Shown: positions 8,239 to 16,410 of the stretch, piece by piece | How the letters are laid out: each line of letters begins with the position of its first letter | Numbering within the stretch: position 1 is the first letter of the stretch | Source: CAYOXD01 sp964407825 | Lineage (GTDB): Bacteria > Desulfobacterota > Desulfobacteria > Desulfobacterales > JAFDDL01 | Assembly: GCA_964407825.1 (NCBI GenBank) | Contig: CAYOXD010000017.1 | Location: 1 to 35,471 of the forward strand | Reading direction: 5' to 3' | Length of the DNA: 35,471 bases | Notes under the pieces: generated by a model | The model's database searches: none | The model's input: the letters and a program-made list of their open reading frames with translations, nothing else | What the model was told of the DNA's origin: nothing | Program-made: the position numbers and the translations under genes

Positions 8239-9114
8239 GTGAGCATATTTGTGAATTCCGGGACCCGGGTCCTGGTTCAAGGTATCACGGGGCGGGAAGG
8301 GCAGTTCCATACCCGTCAGTGCGTGGCTTACGGCACCCGGATAGTGGCCGGTGTAACCCCGGGCAAGGGGGGGACGGAAATGGACGGCATCCCGGTGTTC
8401 GATACCGTTCAGGCGGCAGTGGATGCCACGGCCGCCGATTGCAGCATGGTATTCGTTCCACCGGCCTATGCCGCCGATGCCATCATGGAGGCGGCCGATG
8501 CGGGGGTGAACCTGATCGTTACCATTACAGAGGGCATCCCGGTGGTGGACATGGCACGGGTGAAGGCATTTCTAGCACGTAAGGCGTGCCGCCTGATCGG
8601 CCCCAATTGCCCGGGCATCATCAGCCCCGGCCGATGCAAGGTGGGCATCATGCCCGGTGATATCCACCTCCCGGGCGGGCCTGTAGGCGTCATCTCCCGC
8701 TCCGGTACCCTCACCTACGAGGTGGTCCATCAACTCACCCGCCAGGGGCTCGGCCAGAGCACCTGCATCGGAATCGGCGGAGACCCGGTGTCCGGAACCA
8801 GCTTTATCGACTGCCTGGAGGCCTTCGAGGGGGATGAAGAGACCCGGGCCGTGGTGATGGTGGGAGAAATCGGCGGCACCGCCGAGGAGGCGGCATCCGA
8901 GTTCATCAAAACCCGGATGACGAAGCCCGTCGTGGGTTTCGTGGCCGGATTGACTGCGCCGCCAGGCCGACGCATGGGGCACGCCGGCGCCATTATCAGC
9001 GGTGGAAGCGGCACAGCCCAGGCCAAGGTGGCGGCCATGAAGGCAGGAGGCATTCACGTATGCGAAAATCTCGGCGTCCTGGGCGAATTCTGCGTCGAGG
9101 TCTTCAAAGGGTAA
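8239..9114 (+). CDS. sucD: Succinyl-CoA synthetase (ADP-forming) alpha subunit
   Basis: The 291-residue protein is the CoA-binding, phosphohistidine-carrying alpha subunit. It has the CoA-binding GITGREGQFHT (15-25), VTPGKGG (39-45), GPNCPGIISPG (121-131) and SRSGTLTYE (153-161), and the active-site histidine H248 in GRRMGHAGAIISGGSGTA. Length matches the family. The start is a GTG at 8239 with an aaggggag site at 8225-8232, 49 bases after sucC. hypA begins only 30 bases downstream in the same direction, so read-through into the hydrogenase maturation genes is possible. Confidence 0.95.
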   Translation: MSIFVNSGTRVLVQGITGREGQFHTRQCVAYGTRIVAGVTPGKGGTEMDGIPVFDTVQAAVDATAADCSMVFVPPAYAADAIMEAADAGVNLIVTITEGIPVVDMARVKAFLARKACRLIGPNCPGIISPGRCKVGIMPGDIHLPGGPVGVISRSGTLTYEVVHQLTRQGLGQSTCIGIGGDPVSGTSFIDCLEAFEGDEETRAVVMVGEIGGTAEEAASEFIKTRMTKPVVGFVAGLTAPPGRRMGHAGAIISGGSGTAQAKVAAMKAGGIHVCENLGVLGEFCVEVFKG

Positions 9115-9144
9115 AGCGGCCGGCCCTCATCCCCGGAGCGTGCC

Positions 9145-9492
9145 ATGCATGAGATGGGCATCGCCCTGCAGATCATCGATATTGCCACGAGCGCCATCCC
9201 TGCGGGCGCTCCCGCCGGCTGCGTTCGGCAGGTCAACATCAAGGTGGGGAAACTCTCGGCTGTGGTACCGGAGAGCCTTCGGTTCTGCTTTGACATCGCC
9301 AGCAGGGAGACCGCCCTCGCCGGCGCCCGTCTGGAGATAGAAGAAATTCCGGTCACCGCCCGGTGCAACGGTTGCGGCAAGCACTGGAGCGTTACGGAGC
9401 CTGTATTCTCCTGCCCGGCCTGCGGCTGTGGAGACATCCGGCTCCTTTCGGGCCGGGAACTGGATGTGACATCCATCGAGGTAACGGATTGA
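9145..9492 (+). CDS. hypA: Hydrogenase nickel incorporation protein HypA
   Basis: The 115-residue nickel chaperone works with HypB to insert nickel into NiFe-hydrogenase. The N-terminal MHEMGIA provides the nickel-binding H2-E3 pair. The zinc ribbon is formed by C74/C77 (CNGC) and C90/C93 (CPAC). Length is typical. A ggag site lies upstream of the ATG. It begins 30 bases after sucD, and hypB follows after a 94-base gap. The rest of the maturation set (hypC, F, D, E) is about 12 kb away at 21519-26200. Confidence 0.95.
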   Translation: MHEMGIALQIIDIATSAIPAGAPAGCVRQVNIKVGKLSAVVPESLRFCFDIASRETALAGARLEIEEIPVTARCNGCGKHWSVTEPVFSCPACGCGDIRLLSGRELDVTSIEVTD

Positions 9493-9569
9493 TCCACCTG
9501 GGATTGGATCCCCTACCAATTCGATCTTCTGTGCCTCACAATTGACTATCGGGAAAATTTAAAACCCTT

Positions 9570-9589
9570 TTGGAGGAAGCCTCCGCATG
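9570..9589 (+). promoter_or_regulatory. Ribosome-binding site of hypB inside a small hairpin
   Basis: The Shine-Dalgarno GGAGG at 9572-9576 can pair perfectly with CCTCC at 9580-9584 across a 3-base loop, just before the hypB ATG at 9587. The pairing would mask the ribosome-binding site and could limit or tune translation. Confidence 0.4.
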
Positions 9590-10255
9590 GAAATCAAGGT
9601 GGTAAAGCGGGTCCTGGATGCAAATGATACGATGGCCGAAAAGAACCGTGAGGGGTTCAAGAGGGCCGGTGTCTTTGTGCTGAATGTGATGAGTTCCCCC
9701 GGATCCGGAAAAACCACCCTCCTGCAGAAAACATTGTCCCGGGTAATGCCGGACATTCGATGCGCGGTGATTGTGGGGGATATCTGCACGACCCACGACG
9801 CGGATCGCCTGGCCGAATCCGGTGCACCGGTGGTTCAGATCAACACGGAGCAATTCGGCGGAGACTGCCACCTGGCCGCCCACGTCGTGTGGAAGGCGGC
9901 GGAGAATTTCGATTTAAAGGATCTGGATCTTCTCGTCGTGGAAAATGTGGGGAACCTCGTCTGCCCGGCGGAGTTCGATATCGGCGAAAACGCCCGGGTG
10001 GTGGCCTTGAGCGTTACGGAAGGAGAGGACAAGCCCGTGAAATATCCCCTCATGTTCCGACAGTGCCACGCCGCGCTGCTGAGCAAAACCGATCTTCTGC
10101 CCCACATAGAATATGACAGGGCGGCGGCCATCGGCTATATCCATCAGGTCCACCCGGGCATGCCCGTATTCGAGGTGTCGGCCCGGACAGGTGAGGGAAT
10201 GGACGCCTGGATCGCTTGGCTCACCGAGCGCATTCAGGCCGCCCGATCGGCATAG
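9587..10255 (+). CDS. hypB: Hydrogenase nickel incorporation GTPase HypB
   Basis: The 222-residue SIMIBI-class GTPase drives nickel delivery to hydrogenase together with HypA. It has the P-loop SPGSGKTT (37-44), VGDICTTHDADRL, the GGDCHLAAH segment around C94-H95 that holds the G-domain metal site, VVENVGNLVCPAEFDIGE and LSKTDLLPH (the NKxD-like guanine motif as SKTD). There is no histidine-rich N-terminal extension, so a nickel-storage role is unlikely. A GGAGG site precedes the ATG but can fold into a hairpin. A lipoprotein gene follows 49 bases later. Confidence 0.95.
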   Translation: MEIKVVKRVLDANDTMAEKNREGFKRAGVFVLNVMSSPGSGKTTLLQKTLSRVMPDIRCAVIVGDICTTHDADRLAESGAPVVQINTEQFGGDCHLAAHVVWKAAENFDLKDLDLLVVENVGNLVCPAEFDIGENARVVALSVTEGEDKPVKYPLMFRQCHAALLSKTDLLPHIEYDRAAAIGYIHQVHPGMPVFEVSARTGEGMDAWIAWLTERIQAARSA

Positions 10256-10304
10256 CTCCCAGAGATGCATAACCAATTGGATAGACACGAAAAAGGAGTC
10301 TGAC

Positions 10305-10727
10305 ATGAAAAAAACACACATCGCCGCCCTGGTGGCGGCCGCTACCATAATGGTGGTGGGGCTGTCCTGTAGCGGCCCAAAGTACAGCGATGCCGTGGCG
10401 GTCAACAAATCCTTTGTGGACGCCATGCAGGTCTATTTAAACGACATGGAAAAGGCGAACAGCGCACAGGAGGTAGCCGATGCGCTGGACTCCTTTGCCA
10501 CCAAGGTGGAAAAAATTGCGCCCCGGATGAAGGAAATATCGAAAAAATATCCGGAACTCAAGGACCCGAAGCGCCAGCCTGAGGAGCTGAAAGCCATCCG
10601 GCAGCAGTCTACAGCCCTCGGGAAGAAGATGGGCGGTATCATGATGAAGCTCATGCAGTACAGGGATGATCCAGGGGTGAAAACCGCCCAGATGCATCTG
10701 CAAAAGGCCATGAGCCTGATGATGTAA
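10305..10727 (+). CDS. Small predicted lipoprotein of unknown function
   Basis: The 140-residue protein has a basic N-terminus (MKKTHIAA), a hydrophobic segment and a lipobox-like VGLSC with Cys at residue 22, so it is probably lipidated and exported. The mature part is hydrophilic, rich in Lys, Met and Gln, and predicted helical throughout (for example VADALDSFATKVEKIAPRMKEI). Upstream in-frame starts exist, but the aaaggag site at 10292-10298 fixes the ATG at 10305. It follows hypB in the same direction. I recognise no family, and a link to hydrogenase is only positional. Confidence 0.75.
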   Translation: MKKTHIAALVAAATIMVVGLSCSGPKYSDAVAVNKSFVDAMQVYLNDMEKANSAQEVADALDSFATKVEKIAPRMKEISKKYPELKDPKRQPEELKAIRQQSTALGKKMGGIMMKLMQYRDDPGVKTAQMHLQKAMSLMM

Positions 10728-10753
10728 GCAGCGGCGGCCCCTTGCCGTTATTC

Positions 10754-13700
10754 CTAGAGCGCCAGCTTCTTGATGGCCGCCAGATAGTCCGGATACCGGG
10801 ATAGATAGAAGGACAGGGGCTTCGGAAAATTCTCACCGAAGATACCATCAATGAAGAGCTGGCTGATTTCACGGTGCCGGTGCAGGGTGGACTGGGAGCT
10901 GACCAGGATGTGGCGCTCGTCTTCGGACAAGGTGCTGAAAAATCGTTTCAGGGCACTTTGGGCCCGCGGCTGGTACATCCAGAAGTAGAGAAGATCCAGG
11001 GCATGGAGCATAATGAGGTTCTCCAACGCCACCGCTTCGGCCTTTGCCGCCTGTTTTTCCGCCATGGCCGATTCCAGTACATGAAAGGTCTTCACCTCCG
11101 GGTAGAGAAGCTCGAGATCAGAATAAACATCCATAATTTCATCAAATTTCTGTCGATAGTCCCGCATGCGCAAGCGGATATTCGCGTACCGGTCCGCAAG
11201 CCCCTCGATGATGCCGGCCACCCCGTCGGAGGCACTCTTTGAGATGATGGCCGCCCAGCGCTGAAGCACCCCATTGACATCCATCACCCCCGCCAGAGGC
11301 AACAAGGCCGCCAGAACGGCATTGAGGCCGACGGCGATGGGGATGGACAGGATGCCTCGAAAGAGGTTGCCCACCGCGGCCGCCCGGGGAAGCCCCCGCA
11401 GCAGGTTGTGCGTAAAGAGGTAAATTGCGTTGGCCATGGCCATGACCGTATAGAGGAGTACAACATTGCTGGCCGTGTTGATGCCAAAGCCGTGGTCCAG
11501 GAGGACCGTTTTTACCAGATAATCGAGCAGGGGCACGGAAAACCCTGTAAAGAGCAGCGAATCGGTGATCCGTTCCCAACTGACATAGTCGTTCCACCGC
11601 ATGAGGGGGGATCGTCGAAAACCGCCGCCGCCCAGGACCGATTGGAGGATGTTTCGCAGCCCGGTGATGGCGAACCAGATAAAGGCCCCGAAATAGGCCA
11701 GCAGCCACCACCTCTTGGTCAGGTAGAAGGTGGCAAAGGCCGGGATAAACCCGAGGGCCACCTTGAACGCGTTCTTGAAACGCGTGTTCAGGTGCCGCCA
11801 TGAAAACGGCGACTGCTGCCCCTCCCCATATAGATGAGACTCCATGTCGAAGCCGGTTTTCTCACGACGCCGGATGCCCCCCAGGGTAACAATGTTGCCA
11901 TGATCGGACATGCCGGTGGAGGCGGGTTCCACCTGCCAGCTTTCGAGCCGGTTGAATCCGATCCATGAAAAGAAGGGAGCCGCCAGCGCAAACCGGTACA
12001 CGAGGGGTTGAAGCGGCGGATCCACCCGCCGCGGCACGAAGGTGTCCCTCGGGTATGCGGTCAGGCGGATGGGCAGCACCGTTCTTTGATGGTCGACGCT
12101 GTCCCGGTGGATTTCCCGCTGGGCCCGCAGCGGCAGCGTCTCCTGGACCGCCAGACCCATGCCGTAAGTTTTATAGGATCGCCCCGTGGAGTCACTTCCG
12201 ATCCTGGATTTCAGAGGCGTTTCCCTGTAGAGGGCCTTGAGGCCGGCCAGGTCGTGCAGGATGGTGGTGAGTTTGGCGAGACGATCCTCCCGGTCCGGAT
12301 AGTCAGCCGTCTCCACCCGGGAGATGATGGTTCGCACCACCTGCTTTAGGGAGATGATACTCTCGTGGTTGAGGGCCTGCATGAGGCGGCTGATGGCGGG
12401 AAGATGGGCCGTCTTGCCCTCGATATAGTCCTTGAGATTGAATATCTCCAGGCGAGTGATGCCCCCCTGGCAATCGTAAAGCAATTCCAGGACCTCGTCC
12501 GCCCCGAGGTCGGTGAGATTCAGCGTGATGCGGTACCCCAGGCGCAGTTGGGTCAGCCGTTCCAATACCTGGGGAGCCGTCAGGGTCAGCAACTCGGGAA
12601 TATCCCCGTCTTCTTCCCTAAGGATCTCGGGATAGGCGATATCCGGGTTGTTCTCCCGCCGCAGATAGTCCCTTACGGTCGTCTCCACGTCCAGGGCATC
12701 CAGTGCCGCAATTTGGGCGTCAAGCCCCTTTTGCTCACGGGTATCCCCCGCCCCATCCTCCGCCCTTAGGATGCGAAGCCGGTCCTGAAGGGCGCCTACC
12801 ATCTGGTTCTGGATATACTCCGAAAGGTGAGACCTTGACTTCTGACCGGCGCCGACGAATTTGAGAAACTCGGCCTCCTCTATGGGCGCCAGGTCCAGCG
12901 CGTAGGTATCGCGGACCCGCGGCAGATAGACGGTGTTGAACTTTCGTAGCAGAGCCATCACGTGACGCTGCTGATACCGGGAAACGGCGCGGCCCTGATC
13001 CATGAGCGCCGCCACCCGGGGCTCCTCCAGAAAGCACAGGAAATCCTGGGTATCGGCAAAGCCCCGAGGCACCCAGATCAGCTGAATGTACTGGCCTCTA
13101 TACCGCGCGGAGAACTCGACCCCGATGCGGATATCCATGTCCATAATTTTCGCGGCGCTCAGCAACTCTGCGGCAAAGCGGGGCTCGGTAAAATTATAGT
13201 GGATGATCCGCAGCCTTCGGATGCCCTTGATCCAGGCATCCATGATCAGATGGGTCGGTGTCTTTCTGCCCTTGGTGTTCACGTCGTGCACATGGTCGTC
13301 GAAGGTCAGCTGATGCCACTGCTCAGGCATCTCGAGGAGCCGGTAACGTTTGAGCAGACGGCGGACAATCCGGGGTTTTCCGGATGCCGCGGTCCTGAAA
13401 TCATGGGCCAGCCCCAGCTGCCTGGGGTGGGTATCCTGGGATCTGACCAGGTCCTTCATGAGCTGCAGCAGCACCCGGGCGGTATTTCTCGGCATAGGCC
13501 CGCCGGTGGTATCGATCGCCTCGGCCCGCAGCATTCGAAGCGCGTTGAGGCGATCGTCCACCTCCCCCACCTCCAGCGAATCCAACAAATGCGCCACCGC
13601 ATAGGCCATGCGCATGCCCTTGGTTTCGGTCATCTCCTTGATGCCGTTGGGATGGGAAACCGGATAATAACGTTTCCTGGCATAGGCCTTGCGATTTCCC

Positions 13701-13771
13701 CGATTGCGGACCTCGTCCACGATGCGGATCAACTCGTGATCACGGCGATCGAAAAGCATTTTGGATATCAT
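10754..13771 (-). CDS. Large protein with PHP-like N-terminal segment and C-terminal membrane domain, function unknown
   Basis: The 1005-residue protein is numbered here from the ATG at 13771, which has an aggggtt site upstream. Residues about 155-240 resemble the start of a PHP metal-dependent phosphoesterase domain: FDDHVHD (H160-x-H162), KTPTHLIMDAWIKGIRRLRI, an alternating helix/strand stretch, then DIRIGVEFSARYRGQYIQLIWV, where E219 sits like the metal-binding Glu of PHP proteins. The usual TDHD motif is replaced by IHYN (190-193), so catalysis may be lost. Residues about 300-580 are mainly helical. Four to six hydrophobic segments lie between about 670 and 830, followed by a helical tail. 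The frame can be read further upstream to 13813, but that adds only residues encoded by a repeat element. It is convergent with the lipoprotein gene. Function is unknown to me. Confidence 0.75.
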   Translation of the reverse strand: MISKMLFDRRDHELIRIVDEVRNRGNRKAYARKRYYPVSHPNGIKEMTETKGMRMAYAVAHLLDSLEVGEVDDRLNALRMLRAEAIDTTGGPMPRNTARVLLQLMKDLVRSQDTHPRQLGLAHDFRTAASGKPRIVRRLLKRYRLLEMPEQWHQLTFDDHVHDVNTKGRKTPTHLIMDAWIKGIRRLRIIHYNFTEPRFAAELLSAAKIMDMDIRIGVEFSARYRGQYIQLIWVPRGFADTQDFLCFLEEPRVAALMDQGRAVSRYQQRHVMALLRKFNTVYLPRVRDTYALDLAPIEEAEFLKFVGAGQKSRSHLSEYIQNQMVGALQDRLRILRAEDGAGDTREQKGLDAQIAALDALDVETTVRDYLRRENNPDIAYPEILREEDGDIPELLTLTAPQVLERLTQLRLGYRITLNLTDLGADEVLELLYDCQGGITRLEIFNLKDYIEGKTAHLPAISRLMQALNHESIISLKQVVRTIISRVETADYPDREDRLAKLTTILHDLAGLKALYRETPLKSRIGSDSTGRSYKTYGMGLAVQETLPLRAQREIHRDSVDHQRTVLPIRLTAYPRDTFVPRRVDPPLQPLVYRFALAAPFFSWIGFNRLESWQVEPASTGMSDHGNIVTLGGIRRREKTGFDMESHLYGEGQQSPFSWRHLNTRFKNAFKVALGFIPAFATFYLTKRWWLLAYFGAFIWFAITGLRNILQSVLGGGGFRRSPLMRWNDYVSWERITDSLLFTGFSVPLLDYLVKTVLLDHGFGINTASNVVLLYTVMAMANAIYLFTHNLLRGLPRAAAVGNLFRGILSIPIAVGLNAVLAALLPLAGVMDVNGVLQRWAAIISKSASDGVAGIIEGLADRYANIRLRMRDYRQKFDEIMDVYSDLELLYPEVKTFHVLESAMAEKQAAKAEAVALENLIMLHALDLLYFWMYQPRAQSALKRFFSTLSEDERHILVSSQSTLHRHREISQLFIDGIFGENFPKPLSFYLSRYPDYLAAIKKLAL

Positions 13772-13790
13772 GGAACCCCTGGCGCTACCT

Positions 13791-13933
13791 AGTGTCCATC
13801 CAGAAATGGCCAATTCGCCCGATATCTGCGTTGCGCGAAAAATTTAATCCTCGGAATATCAATCATATGCCTGCGGTTAAATTTTTCGTGCGCCTTGATC
13901 TCGACCCAATTTGCCTATTTATGGATGGACACT
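13791..13933. repeat. Long foldback (inverted-repeat) element, MITE-like
   Basis: A 143-bp imperfect palindrome begins AGTGTCCATCCA and ends TGGATGGACACT. The two arms are about 59 bases each and match at most positions, including an inner GAAAAATTTAA/TTAAATTTTTC block, around a loop of about 25 bases. The left 25 bases recur exactly, in inverted orientation, in the element at 35159-35205. It lies just upstream of the 1005-residue gene and supplies a false upstream start for it. No transposase is present, so it would be non-autonomous. Confidence 0.75.
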
Positions 13934-13981
13934 CCCTAATCATTGGTGATGGCATCAGCTGGTATGATACCGAATTACATA

Positions 13982-14011
13982 TTGACAAACAAGGTCTAAT
14001 TAGGCTTATAT
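13982..14011 (+). promoter_or_regulatory. Candidate sigma-70 promoter for the zinc-ribbon membrane protein
   Basis: TTGACA at 13982-13987 and TTATAT at 14006-14011 are separated by 18 bases in an AT-rich stretch, about 165 bases before the likely start codon. The rest of the gap between 13934 and 14175 shows nothing else I recognise. Confidence 0.45.
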
Positions 14012-14175
14012 CTTTGTAAAATAAATAGTTTCAAGCACAAGAGAGATCGAGAACGGGGGGGGGAGAAGAAACGCCCGCAGTGCTGAAACGGGGCGCTGGT
14101 CACCGGAAAGCGCTGGCCGCGAGGCGAAAGGCGGACAATTACCGATCTTCAACTATGGCTATGCCGGAGGAAATC

Positions 14176-14868
14176 GTGAAAATTTTGTCGTCATCCCAAA
14201 AAAGCGACGGTAACCGCGCCGCCCAGTATTTCATCACCATATTGATTGTCCTGCTGATCGGTTACCTGATCAGCCGCTTGCCCATCATGTCGCACCTGGA
14301 GATTGCCCGGCGGATATCGGCCGCTGGAATCGTAATTTTTTTCACCAAGCTGGCGGGATTGGTCCTGTTTTATCTATTTGCCACCCGGGCCATTTCGGCG
14401 CTGCCCAAGCAGGGGGGCGGGTTCTGTTTTATCAGGGCCATCATGGTCCCCGGAACCTTGCTGGTCATCGTCATTATCGGTCAGGCCATACTCTGGCAGG
14501 TTCTGGCGCCGTTTATGGGGATGGCGGGGAAAAAGATCTATCTGAGCATCGCCATCGCACTGATCATCCTGGTGGGGATCTGGTTCGCCTGGGTCAGTTA
14601 TCAAAATTCTCCCCATCTGATCGATTCCACGCAACGGGTTAAAAAGCTTATTCCGGAGCTAACGACACTCCATGCCAGCGCCTGTCCGGAATGCGGCCAG
14701 ATGTCGTCCCGAAGCGCGAAATTCTGCGGTCATTGCGGTCATCCGAAGCACAGGGATCTGAAATGTGCAAAATGTGGCGCGGGAATGTCGTCCGATCAGA
14801 AATTTTGTCAGCACTGCGGGCAACCCGCGGAGGCTCTGCAAATCTCTGCTCCGGCCGAAGAGGCCTGA
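14176..14868 (+). CDS. Membrane protein with two C-terminal zinc ribbons, function unknown
   Basis: The protein is 230 residues from the GTG at 14176. That start is preferred because ggagg lies at 14166-14170; in-frame ATGs at 14155 and 14161 and a longer frame from 14080 lack such a site. About four hydrophobic segments fill the first two thirds (for example FITILIVLLIGYLI and IYLSIAIALIILVGIWFAW). The C-terminus holds two tandem zinc ribbons, CPECG-x11-CGHCG and CAKCG-x10-CQHCG, probably cytoplasmic. Similar ribbon-tailed membrane proteins are common and mostly uncharacterised. It is convergent with the PadR-type gene. Confidence 0.75.
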   Translation: MKILSSSQKSDGNRAAQYFITILIVLLIGYLISRLPIMSHLEIARRISAAGIVIFFTKLAGLVLFYLFATRAISALPKQGGGFCFIRAIMVPGTLLVIVIIGQAILWQVLAPFMGMAGKKIYLSIAIALIILVGIWFAWVSYQNSPHLIDSTQRVKKLIPELTTLHASACPECGQMSSRSAKFCGHCGHPKHRDLKCAKCGAGMSSDQKFCQHCGQPAEALQISAPAEEA

Positions 14869-14893
14869 TACACCGAGCGGCCCGGGGAGCCAC

Positions 14894-15316
14894 CTACAAC
14901 GAGGGCTGCCCCCCCGTCCGGGGTGCAGTGGCCTCAGCCTCCCCTCCATCGGTCAACCGCCTGTAAATGGAAATGAAGCCGCTGAGCTTGTCCGCCTGAG
15001 CGGCCATGTACTCGATCCACGATGCGAGTACGTCCTGCCCCTCGGGCGTGATGTGATAGATGCGCTTGGCGGCGCCCGTCCCACCGGTTTCCCACTCGGA
15101 GGTCACTAAACCGTCGTCCTCCAGCTGCCGCAGGTGACGATAGATCATGCCGGGCGGTGCCTGCCCCTGCACAAAGCCGAAATCCTGGATGCTGTGAATC
15201 AGCTCGTATCCGTAGGAGGGCGCCTTCAGGAGCGCCATGAGCACCGAGGGCTGCATGAAACGCTCCTTCTTGCCGGAGCCGGGCTGGTTGTCGGAATTTC
15301 TGCTGGATCGGCCCAT
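14894..15316 (-). CDS. PadR-family transcriptional regulator
   Basis: The 140-residue protein has a PadR-like winged helix. It shows the family's start of domain (ERFMQPSVLMALLKAPSYGYELI), the recognition region PPGMIYRHLRQLEDDGLVTSEWE and the wing/strand GAAKRIYHITPEGQDVL. A helical C-terminal tail (SWIEYMAAQADKLSGFISIYRRL) probably serves dimerisation. The ATG at 15316 is chosen for its aggtg site; a longer frame runs back into the upstream gene. It lies 10 bases after the MoSto-like gene, so the two are probably one transcript, and it may control that transcript. PadR proteins usually repress in response to a small ligand, which cannot be identified here. Confidence 0.85.
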   Translation of the reverse strand: MGRSSRNSDNQPGSGKKERFMQPSVLMALLKAPSYGYELIHSIQDFGFVQGQAPPGMIYRHLRQLEDDGLVTSEWETGGTGAAKRIYHITPEGQDVLASWIEYMAAQADKLSGFISIYRRLTDGGEAEATAPRTGGQPSL

Positions 15317-15326
15317 ATGACACCTG

Positions 15327-16184
15327 TCAACCCTGGTAGATGATCGTCCCCACGTGTTCGCCTGCAAGGGCCGCCCGAATATGCTCTGGATGGGTCAATG
15401 CATCTATGATTTGCAACTCCTTCAAACACTTGGCCCGCTGAAGCATGGTAATGACAGGCCGCTCGACAATGAGGTCATCCAGATCCAGGGCCAGCAGCTC
15501 GCTGGCGGAGATCCGGTCGAAAAATGTGAGCCCCCCCCTTTCATCGGCCCCCACCTTCTTGGGGTCCCGCTCGAACAGCCCCCGCTCATCCTTCAGATAG
15601 ATCAGGGAGCGGGCACCGATGTTTTCTGCCAGCAAAAAGGCGCCGCAATCGGTTCGGTGCGGGGGAATGGATCCGAATTCCGCGGGATGCTCGAAAAAGC
15701 CGTAGGGGGGAACGCCGAAGGTGATGGGAATATAACCGGTCTTGCAGAACATGGTCAACTGCTCCAGGTGGTCGCCGTGGCCAATCTTGACCCCGCCGTG
15801 CTTGGCCAGCAGCACCGAGAGAATCTCGGCATTCTGCCAGGAGACCTTGTCGCCGAGCTTCGAGAGTACACCGGTCGGCATGCCCAGGTCCACGCCGATG
15901 TTGTAGACATGACGGGCGCGGGTGCCCCCGCCGGTCATGATCAGGAGCTTGTATTGCTCCTTTACCTCCACGAGCACATCCAAAATGGGCATCAGGGCCT
16001 TGGCGCCCCGGTCCATGATGCTCTGACCACCGATCTTTAGAACATTGATGTCCGGATGCATCCTGAAATATTCAGTCGCTTCCGTTTTCTTAAGCAATTT
16101 CTTACTGACAAGCGATTCCCCCATCAGGGGGGTATCGATGTGGAGGCGCCCCTTATCGGTTTCCTCTTTGATCAGGTTTCCCAT
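15327..16184 (-). CDS. Molybdenum-storage-protein-like amino acid kinase family protein
   Basis: The 285-residue protein is in the amino acid kinase/uridylate kinase fold and closely resembles the MosA/MosB subunits of the Azotobacter molybdenum storage protein: VLKIGGQSIMDRGAKALMP (48-66), IMTGGGTRARHVYNIGVDLG (82-101), SIPPHRTDCGAFLLAE (172-187) and a C-terminal LAGEHVGTII. UMP kinases do not usually share the RARHV and PPHR-D-GAFLLA segments, so molybdate/tungstate storage or a related oxyanion role is the leading idea. The start at 16184 has an aaggag site; a longer frame to 16322 lacks one. Only one subunit gene is present, so it would be homomeric or have a partner elsewhere. A padR gene follows directly. 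Confidence 0.82.
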   Translation of the reverse strand: MGNLIKEETDKGRLHIDTPLMGESLVSKKLLKKTEATEYFRMHPDINVLKIGGQSIMDRGAKALMPILDVLVEVKEQYKLLIMTGGGTRARHVYNIGVDLGMPTGVLSKLGDKVSWQNAEILSVLLAKHGGVKIGHGDHLEQLTMFCKTGYIPITFGVPPYGFFEHPAEFGSIPPHRTDCGAFLLAENIGARSLIYLKDERGLFERDPKKVGADERGGLTFFDRISASELLALDLDDLIVERPVITMLQRAKCLKELQIIDALTHPEHIRAALAGEHVGTIIYQG

Positions 16185-16410
16185 ATGCGAACTCCTTACC
16201 CAATGTGTGCTCCGCAGCGATTCCCGATAAACCGCATTCCAGAACCCCAACGGCGAAGGCGAAACTGGCCCCGGGAGGCGCATCCGCGTTGCCGCATGAT
16301 TCTGGTAATTATGATATGGCAATCGAAAGGGTTAATCAAGCATGGACGGGGAGGCAGGACCGGCCCCGGAGCTATCCGGGACCGGTTTGGGGGAGAGGGC
16401 CTTCCGACTG

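Noticed and set aside
10113..10304. Extended 5' end of the lipoprotein frame
   Set aside because: It overlaps hypB out of frame; the signal peptide and ribosome-binding site place the start at 10305.
13792..14019. 75-residue plus-strand frame starting in the foldback element
   Set aside because: It lies mostly in the palindrome, has no ribosome-binding site and looks like repeat translation.
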